Source of the DNA: Azolla pinnata
Taxonomy: Eukaryota; Streptophyta; Polypodiopsida; Salviniales; Salviniaceae
Assembly (NCBI GenBank): GCA_037176905.1
Contig: JBBBWG010028168.1
Location: 14,826-59,048, forward strand
Direction: 5' to 3'
Length of the DNA stretch: 44,223 nt
Below are positions 39,299 to 44,223 of the stretch, piece by piece. The translations under genes and the position numbers were made by a program. The notes under the pieces were generated by a model. The model saw nothing but the letters and a program-made list of their open reading frames with translations. It did no database searches and was not told the DNA's origin. Each line of letters begins with the position of its first letter. The stretch's first letter is position 1.

Positions 39299-42200
39299 AT
39301 GATCAGCATCAGAAGCATTCCAGGGATGCAGAAATTCTTGCAGAAGAAGAAGAAGCAAGGCGCTTCTTACAGCTCCGTCACTATCTCAGATTGTGTCAAG
39401 GATGGTGATTTGAACCATGCTTTTGCTCTATACAAAGATATGCAAGAAAGTGGTATCTTTGCTAATCCTTATGATTTAGTTGCGCTGCTTAAAGCTTGCT
39501 CTATGCATAAGGATTTGGAAAAAGGTCAGATGATACATTTTGATGTCAGTAACACAGGATTAATCCAATCTAATGCGTTCATCGGGAGCACATTGATCAG
39601 CATGTATGCAAAATGTGGCTTGCTATCAGAAGCAGAAGAAGTGTTTGACCATCTCTTAGTTCGGAACGTTGTCTCGTGGAATGCCCTTGTTTCAGGATAT
39701 GTGGAATATGATTGTAATGAAAAGGTATTTCAATGCCTCGACCAAATGAGAGGTGAAGGTATCTTTCCAGATGCTATTACATTAGTTTCTAGCTTGAAAG
39801 CTTGCTGTGCCGTTGGATCTATGGTCAAAGCACAAGAAATATATACAGAGGTTATTCACAATGGATCTTTGGAAAGGGACGTTTTCATCGGAAACACATT
39901 GGCTGATATGTTTGCAAAATATGGGTTTTTTGATGAAGCCGAAGAATTGTTTGCAAATCTTCCACATCGAGATATAGTGTCTTGGAATGCCTTAATCTCT
40001 GGTTATGCTGAGCACGGCCATAGCGAGAGGGCATTAAGCTGTCTGGATCAAATGCAAGAAGAGGGTATTTCCCCGGATGGAATTACGTTTGTTTGTGCTC
40101 TGAAAGCATGTGGAACGATGTGGAACACCACGAAAGGTGAAGAAATACATATTGATATCACAAGGAAAGGGTTGCTAGAAAAGGATGCCTACGTTGGAAG
40201 TGCCTTGATGTACATGTACATACGATGTGGTTTGTTGGCAACGGCCCACCATGTGCTTGAGACCCTCCCAAGGATGGATATTGTTGCATGGAACGTTCTT
40301 ATTGCAGGGTATGTTGAGAATGGCAGTAGCAAGGAAGCACTCTCTTGTGTTGCATGGATGGAAGCGATGGGTATTTGTACAGATTCTGCTACCTTTATTT
40401 CCATCTTGAAAGCTTGCAGCAGCACCGGAGACTTGTACAATGGGCAGGATAGGCACAGTGAGATTGTTAGGAAAGGGTTTGATGTAGATATCTATGTAGG
40501 AAGCACGTTAGTCGATATGTATGCTAGATGCGGGTCACTGGAAGAAGCACGGAAAGTGTTCGAAAACCTTCCGGATCATGTAACCGTGGCATGGAATGCG
40601 CTTATCGGTGGATACGCAGAACATGGCCACAGCGAAACAGCGTCGATCCATTTCGAAGAAATGGTTGATGCGGGCATTCGATGGGATACCGTTACCATCG
40701 TGAACGTGTTGAAAGCTTGTGGAAACATCAAAGCCCTATCCAAAGGGCAGGAAATACATTCCATGAAAAGCAAGGCTGGCGTTCCGGATAGAGATTGTTT
40801 TGTCGGCAGCACCTTGATCGACATGTATGCGAAATGCGGCATGCTCTTAGAAGCGCGGTATATGTTCGAGAAGCTCGCTGTGCAAGACGAAGTGTCGTGG
40901 ACCGCATTGTTGTCGGGATATATAGAGAATGGGCTTATCGAAGAGGCACTTGGTTATTGTGAACAAATGCAATCTGAGCAAGGTGTTACGACCGCGGGCA
41001 TCATTTTGAAAGCTTGCGGCAGCGTGAAGGCCATCGATAAAGGGCGAGAGATGCATGCGAAGATTGTTCGATTCGGTTGTCTAGAACAAGAGAACCTTAC
41101 GGGGGGGAACACACTTGTCGATATGTATATGAAATGCGGCTATCTTCTGGATGCGGAAGATGTTTTTAGCAAGCTTTGTGTACGAGATGAAGCTTCATGG
41201 ACGGCGCTAATAACAGGTTATAGCGATCGGAGAGCAGTGGAGGAAACGTATCGTTGTTTCGACGAGATGAGACGCGAGGGCATCTCTCCGGGTACGCTGG
41301 CATTGGCCTCCGTGTTGAGAGTTTGCGACAACCTCAGTAGCACAGGAAGCGGAAGAAAAATGCACGGCGAGATCATCGGAAGGGGATTGGAGAGCGAGCC
41401 TCTTATCGGCAATGCGCTGCTTGAAATGTACTCGAAAGACGGCTTCATCGAAGAAGCCGTGGGAGTTTTCGACAGGATCCGAGACCCAGACGTGGTCTCA
41501 TGGACGACAATGATCGCCGCATACAACGAATCTGGCAAACCGACGAGCGCATCGGAGTGCTTCGAACGAATGCAATCCGAGGGCGTTTTGCCGAGCTGTG
41601 CGACGTTTGCTGGCATTCTGAAAGCTCGCCGGAGCATGCACGAAGGGGACGAGGTGTACTCGGAAATAGTGAAGAAAGGGCTGGAGGCAGCATCCCATCT
41701 GGGCAATGCATTGCTAGATATGTATGCAAAGTCGGGTCTTGTCACCGAAGCAGGGTACGTGTTTGATAAGATGCGGGATCGAACGATAGCATCGTGGAAC
41801 GCATTGATCTCAGGATACGCCGAAACGAATCGCCACGGCAAAGAGGCCATCGAGCGCTGCGAAAGAGTGCAAGGCGATGATTTGGCCCCTGATATGCTCA
41901 CGCTGGTCGCCTGCTTGAAAGCTTGCGGAAGCGTGGGAGCCATGGAGAAAGGCCAAGCGATGCATACGGAGGCGGTAAAGAAAGGATTCGAGATCGAAAC
42001 GATGGTCGGGAACAGCTTGGTGGACATGTATATCAAGTGCGGCTACCTCGCCATGGCTCGAGAAGCCTTCGACGAGATTCCGCGCCGCGATGTGGTCACG
42101 TGGACGATGCTCATCGCAGGATACGTGGAGAAGGGGCGGTGCATCGAGGCTCTCGATCATCTGGAGCGAATGGAACGCGAGGGCGTCGCAGCGAATGCCG

Positions 42201-42324
42201 TAACGCTCGTGTGCGTTCTACGAGCATGCGGAATCGTCGGGGCTAGCGCAAAGGGCAGGGCAATCCATGCCGATATGCTGAAGAAAGGCTTCCTCCTCCA
42301 CGATGATGACAACGGCGGTGATCC

Positions 42325-42368
<44 letters not shown>

Positions 42369-42937
42369 TCGTGGGGACGAATGCTCTGCTCGACATGTAC
42401 GCGAAATGCGGGCTGCTTGTGGACGCGCAGGAAACGTTCGACAAGGCCACGGCGAGGGATCTGGTGTCGTGGAATGCTCTGATCGGCGGCTATTCGCAGC
42501 TCGGGCGGAGCGAAGCCGCGCTGGAAACGCTCCGTGGAATGGTTTCCGCGTGCGTAAGGCCCAACGCGATCACGCTTGTCGGCGTTCTCAACGCGTGCAG
42601 CCACGGCGGTCTGATCGAGCAGGGCAAACTGTGCTTGAGCTCCATGATAATCGCTCGCGGGTTCGATCTCGTGCCTGCCCGCGATCATTTCGCCTGCGTG
42701 ATCGATCTCCTCGGGCGCGCGGGCCGCATCGAGGAGGCCGTAATGCTGGGAGAGAAGATGCCTTTCAGGCCTTGCTCTGTGACCTGGCACTCTGTCATGG
42801 CGGCTTGCAAGAAGTCTGGGGACGTCGAGCTTGCGAGGCTTGCCTTTGATCATGCGATCCAGGAGGACGCCATGGATGCGACTGCATACGTAAGCCTGTC
42901 GAACGTCGTCTTCGCCGCACAAACATGCGGCTTGTAG
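39299..42937 (+). CDS. PLS-class pentatricopeptide repeat protein, C-terminus truncated
   Basis: PPR proteins bind organellar RNA, one base per repeat, and act in editing, splicing or stability. This intronless frame encodes 1212 aa. After a basic start (MISIRSIPGMQKFLQKKKK) come about ten P-L-S triplets, each marked by SWNALISGY/AWNVLIAGY, then LKACGS..KGQEIH and VDMYAKCG. The end carries LNACSHGGLIEQGK, DHFACVIDLLGRAGRIEEA and an E1-like segment (SVTWHSVMAACKKSGDVELA, AYVSLSNVVFAA), then stops at AAQTCGL. There is no E2 or DYW domain; the next frame continues with E2-like sequence, suggesting a frameshift. An in-frame Asp tract (about residues 1001-1024) interrupts one repeat between KKGFLL and LVGTNALLDMYAKCG. 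GC content rises strongly from 5' to 3'. No clear targeting peptide was judged. It may be functional or a young pseudogene. Confidence 0.92.
42301..42366. repeat. In-frame GAT repeat encoding poly-Asp inside a PPR motif
   Basis: GATGATGAT run coding for an Asp tract within the PPR frame. The frame stays open on both sides, so its length is a multiple of three. Confidence 0.93.
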
Positions 42938-42975
42938 ATGGCGTCGAGACGATGAGGAAGAATCGAGCTGCCTCG
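42938..42975 (+). pseudogene. Frameshifted remnant of the PPR E2-type segment
   Basis: Starting at 42925 in the other frame, the sequence reads MRLVDGVETMRKNRAA. This has the spacing and residues of the usual region after YAAA in PPR-E proteins (for example DVE-VRK-M). The real stop at 42935-42937 cuts it off, and the minisatellite begins right after. This reading is inferred. Confidence 0.5.
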
Positions 42976-43476
42976 TTGATCGATCAAATCTGCTGCAATG
43001 CGCGATTACCCTATGCTCATTGGATCGGATCATGCTGCGATGCGATTGCAATATGCTTGTTCAATCTACCGGATCGGATCGGATCATGCTGCAATGCGAT
43101 TACCATATGAGCGCTCAGTCGATCTACCGAATTGGATCGGATCATGCTGCATGTGAGCATTCATTCGATCCCATCGATCAGATCGCGCTGCAATTGCCCA
43201 AGATTAGCATAGGCTCATTCGATCCGTCGGATCGGATGGGATTGCCAAATGTGCATCCGATCGATCCGATCATGGTGTAGTGCGGTTACCATGTGCTTAT
43301 TCGATCGATCGGATCGCGCTACAATGCGATTACACCATATGCTCGATCGGATCGGATCGCACTGCGATGCGATTGCCATATGCTTATTCGATCGATCGGA
43401 TCGCGCTACAAAGCGATGACCATATGCTCGGTCGATCAGATCGCACTGTGATGCGATTGCCATAAGCTCGATCAAT
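42976..43476. repeat. GATC-rich minisatellite array, about 500 bp
   Basis: About ten degraded units built from TCGATCGATCGGATCGCGCT, ACAATGCGATTACCATATGC and TTATTCGATC, with a period of roughly 45-60 bp. Units are more alike at the right end (43290-43470). GATC and GGATCGGATC words are very frequent. Confidence 0.92.
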
Positions 43477-43519
43477 TGGGAAGAGAGAGGGAGAGAGAGA
43501 GAGAGAGAGGGAGAATTGT

Positions 43520-43680
43520 TTAGTGGGGACCAAGCGGTCATGACTTAAAAACTCCGGAGAGGTATTTAGAGATATGAAAGTGAGAAGTTCAAAAGTAGTG
43601 TGTGTGGTGGTAAGGATTCGAACCCCGGTCCGGTAGTAACAATTAGACTATGACTTGGGGGTAAGCTAATTAAGGGGGAG
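43520..43680 (-). mobile_element. Possible tRNA-derived SINE fragment
   Basis: On the minus strand GGTTCGAATCC (43614-43624) matches the Pol III box B consensus, preceded by TAGTCTAATTGTTACTACC, which resembles the D-arm/box A words of plant tRNA-like SINEs. The box spacing is short, no complete tRNA folds, and no poly-A or target duplication is clear. Confidence 0.3.
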
Positions 43681-43834
43681 AGAAAGTGAAGAGAAATGCA
43701 CCATATGGAATGGTCAAAGGCTGTCTTTGACTTGAGACGCTCTTTGGCTCAGAAACAAAGATCTGATCCCCCACCCCAAAAAGAAGAGCAAAAGAGGATA
43801 GAATGAGCTTGCTTTCTTTCCTCTTGGTTTGGTC

Positions 43835-43841
43835 TTGGGTG

Positions 43842-43872
<31 letters not shown>
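43835..43872. repeat. GA dinucleotide repeat in the leader of the last gene
   Basis: GAGAGA run 10-47 bp before the start codon at 43882. A similar GA run lies at 43484-43511. Confidence 0.9.
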
Positions 43873-43881
43873 GGCACGAAA

Positions 43882-44223
43882 ATGTGTGCGGCGTCTTCTG
43901 TTCCATCTTCTTCTCCGGCGGCATGGAGCTCGAGCAGGGTTCTGGGGCCCGCGGATCCGAGCTCGGCGGCGTGGGACAAGCGGCGATTCGCGGGGCCCGT
44001 CGTCGTGCGGCCGTCGCCGCCGACGAGCAGCGGCTGGAACATGTACTACTACGGGCGGGCGGACGAGAGGTGGAACCTGGGCGTGCGCCCGTTCAACGAG
44101 ACGCTGCCGACGGGCCGCGTCGGGATGGCCGCGAGCGCCGACGGCGGCCTCTCGTTCCGCCGCGTCGGGGGCCCCGTGCTCGACCCGAGCGACGACGTGG
44201 CGGCCTTCGACTGCGTCCACGTG
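43882..44223 (+). CDS. Probable beta-propeller glycosidase-like protein, 5' part (cut by right edge)
   Basis: The frame is open from ATG 43882 to the window end, 114 codons with no stop. The start MCAASSVPSSSPAAW is Ser/Ala-rich and could be a plastid transit peptide. Then come GWNMYYYGRADERWNLG, LPTGRVGMAASADGGLSFRR and GPVLDPSDDVAAFDCVHV. The blocks W-MYYYGR, LPTGRVG-A-S-DG and a GPVL-PS-D step resemble plant proteins of the five-bladed arabinanase/levansucrase/invertase-like fold; this is recognition by memory, not by a search. Catalytic residues lie beyond the visible part. GC content is far higher than in neighbouring spacer, and codons favour G/C at third positions. Confidence 0.6.
   Translation, partial: MCAASSVPSSSPAAWSSSRVLGPADPSSAAWDKRRFAGPVVVRPSPPTSSGWNMYYYGRADERWNLGVRPFNETLPTGRVGMAASADGGLSFRRVGGPVLDPSDDVAAFDCVHV

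Noticed and set aside
41218..43051. Long minus-strand frames opposite the PPR gene
   Set aside because: Shadows of the GC-rich PPR coding sequence; no motif.
43606..43680. Complete tRNA gene on the minus strand
   Set aside because: A box-B-like T-arm is present, but acceptor stem and anticodon arm do not form.

Overview
The window is nuclear DNA of a land plant. It holds spliced genes with GT-AG introns, an R2R3-MYB gene with the plant-typical 133/130-nt first exons, an intronless PLS-type PPR gene, and many AAACCCTA telo-box motifs. A plastid-type Hsp33 chaperone gene, a family reported as missing from flowering plants, points to a seed-free plant. The wording of the PPR repeats (LKACGS..KGQEIH..) resembles fern PPR proteins I know, so a fern is my best guess and a lycophyte or bryophyte remains possible. 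This placement is inference. No bacterial, organellar or viral genes were seen.

Layout, left to right: Hsp33 (minus, five N-terminal exons, the rest lies beyond base 1); R2R3-MYB (minus, 3 exons, 468 aa); a probable 0.42-kb MITE; ADF/cofilin (minus, 3 exons, 138 aa); ribosomal protein uL2/RPL8 (minus, 2 exons, 261 aa); a divergent promoter region; an RD19/cathepsin-F-like cysteine protease (plus, 4 exons, 426 aa, with a 100-N assembly gap in intron 2); a small membrane-anchored coiled-coil protein of unknown function (plus, 4 exons, 162 aa); two tandem single-domain rhodaneses (minus, 6 exons each, 129 and 130 aa); an ALIS/CDC50 flippase subunit (minus, 8 exons, 345 aa); a 1212-aa PPR protein (plus, intronless) that ends at an apparent frameshift in front of a GATC-rich minisatellite; and the 5' end of a GC-rich gene for a probable beta-propeller glycosidase-like protein (plus, cut by the right edge).

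The genes form no pathway or operon. They are ordinary, separately transcribed plant genes. All multi-exon models were built by hand from splice sites, reading phase and known family sequence, and their exon lengths sum to whole codons. The main points of interest are the Hsp33 gene, the rhodanese tandem pair with a minisatellite between them, the frameshifted and Asp-tract-bearing PPR gene, trinucleotide repeats encoding acidic tracts in three proteins, the MITE, and several local tandem duplications, one of them beside a MYB splice donor.
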